Below are positions 6,202-6,231 of a stretch of 6,231 nucleotides of DNA, piece after piece. A model generated the notes under the pieces. That model did no database searches, was not told the DNA's origin, and saw only the letters and a program-made list of their open reading frames with translations. A program made the position numbers and the translations under genes. Location of the stretch: positions 29,841 through 36,071 of the forward strand of contig DBWY01000003.1 of NCBI GenBank assembly GCA_002309195.1, read 5' to 3'. The DNA is from Treponema sp. UBA1226. Its GTDB lineage: Bacteria; Spirochaetota; Spirochaetia; Treponematales; Treponemataceae. Every line of letters starts with the position of its first letter. Positions within the stretch are counted from its first letter, which is position 1.

Positions 6202-6223
6202 TTTTCTTTCTTTTGTAGATACT
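6195..6223 (+). promoter_or_regulatory. Candidate sigma-70-type promoter directed out of the right edge
   Basis: A perfect -35 TTGACA (6195-6200) is followed after exactly 17 bp by GATACT (6218-6223), four of six matches to TATAAT. Transcription would begin at or near the window edge, toward an unseen gene divergent from the DksA-like one. By-eye assignment, no gene visible to confirm it. Confidence 0.4.
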
Positions 6224-6231
6224 AATATAAG

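Noticed and set aside
5946..6218. A 90-codon plus-strand frame over the DksA-like gene
   Set aside because: Antisense shadow of the zinc-finger gene, Ser/Phe-rich, no domain and no Shine-Dalgarno in keeping with a real gene.
1..6231. CRISPR array, insertion sequence, tRNA or riboswitch
   Set aside because: No regularly spaced repeats, transposase, terminal repeats, cloverleaf or long structured leader was seen. The longest gene-free stretch is about 100 bases.

Overview
The window looks like a piece of an AT-rich spirochaete chromosome, most likely a Treponema of gut or rumen type. This rests on the overall protein style (the acetate kinase with a HGTSF motif and a long C-terminal tail, the small DksA/TraR-type protein, the AT-rich codon use) and is inference, not a database match. 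There are no mobile elements, tRNA or rRNA genes, or CRISPR arrays. All genes look intact except the first, which is cut by the left edge.

Layout: (1) positions 1-816, plus strand, are the 3' two thirds of an acetate kinase gene (ackA), closed by a strong intrinsic terminator at 838-881. (2) Positions 919-1539, minus strand, are a DJ-1/ThiJ/PfpI-family gene that converges on ackA. (3) An 85-bp AT-rich divergent region (1540-1624) holds a perfect TATAAT box and a 9-bp tandem repeat. (4) Three overlapping plus-strand genes follow as one likely operon: a REC / STAS-like / REC regulator (1625-2860), a soluble hybrid histidine kinase HisKA-HATPase-REC-REC-Hpt (2847-4898, 14-nt overlap), and a PHP-family histidinol-phosphatase-like metallohydrolase (4888-5736, 11-nt overlap). 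(5) A minus-strand DksA/TraR-type zinc-finger gene (5789-6142) converges on the operon across a weak hairpin. (6) The right edge (6143-6231) holds a strong Shine-Dalgarno site for the zinc-finger gene, a spaced inverted repeat, and a candidate promoter pointing out of the window.

The main point of interest is the operon. The two signalling genes together encode four receiver domains, one His-kinase core, one Hpt domain and a STAS-like module, but no transmembrane or recognisable extracellular sensor and no DNA-binding output. The kinase begins only 19 residues before its phospho-accepting His, just where a REC-to-HisKA linker would sit if the two genes were one protein. They therefore look like the two halves of one multistep phosphorelay, made as separate but translationally coupled chains. 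The PHP enzyme is coupled to the same unit, so its usual histidine-biosynthesis label should be treated with care here. The remaining genes (ackA, the DJ-1 protein, the DksA-like protein) are ordinary metabolic or stress genes with a few noteworthy residue differences.
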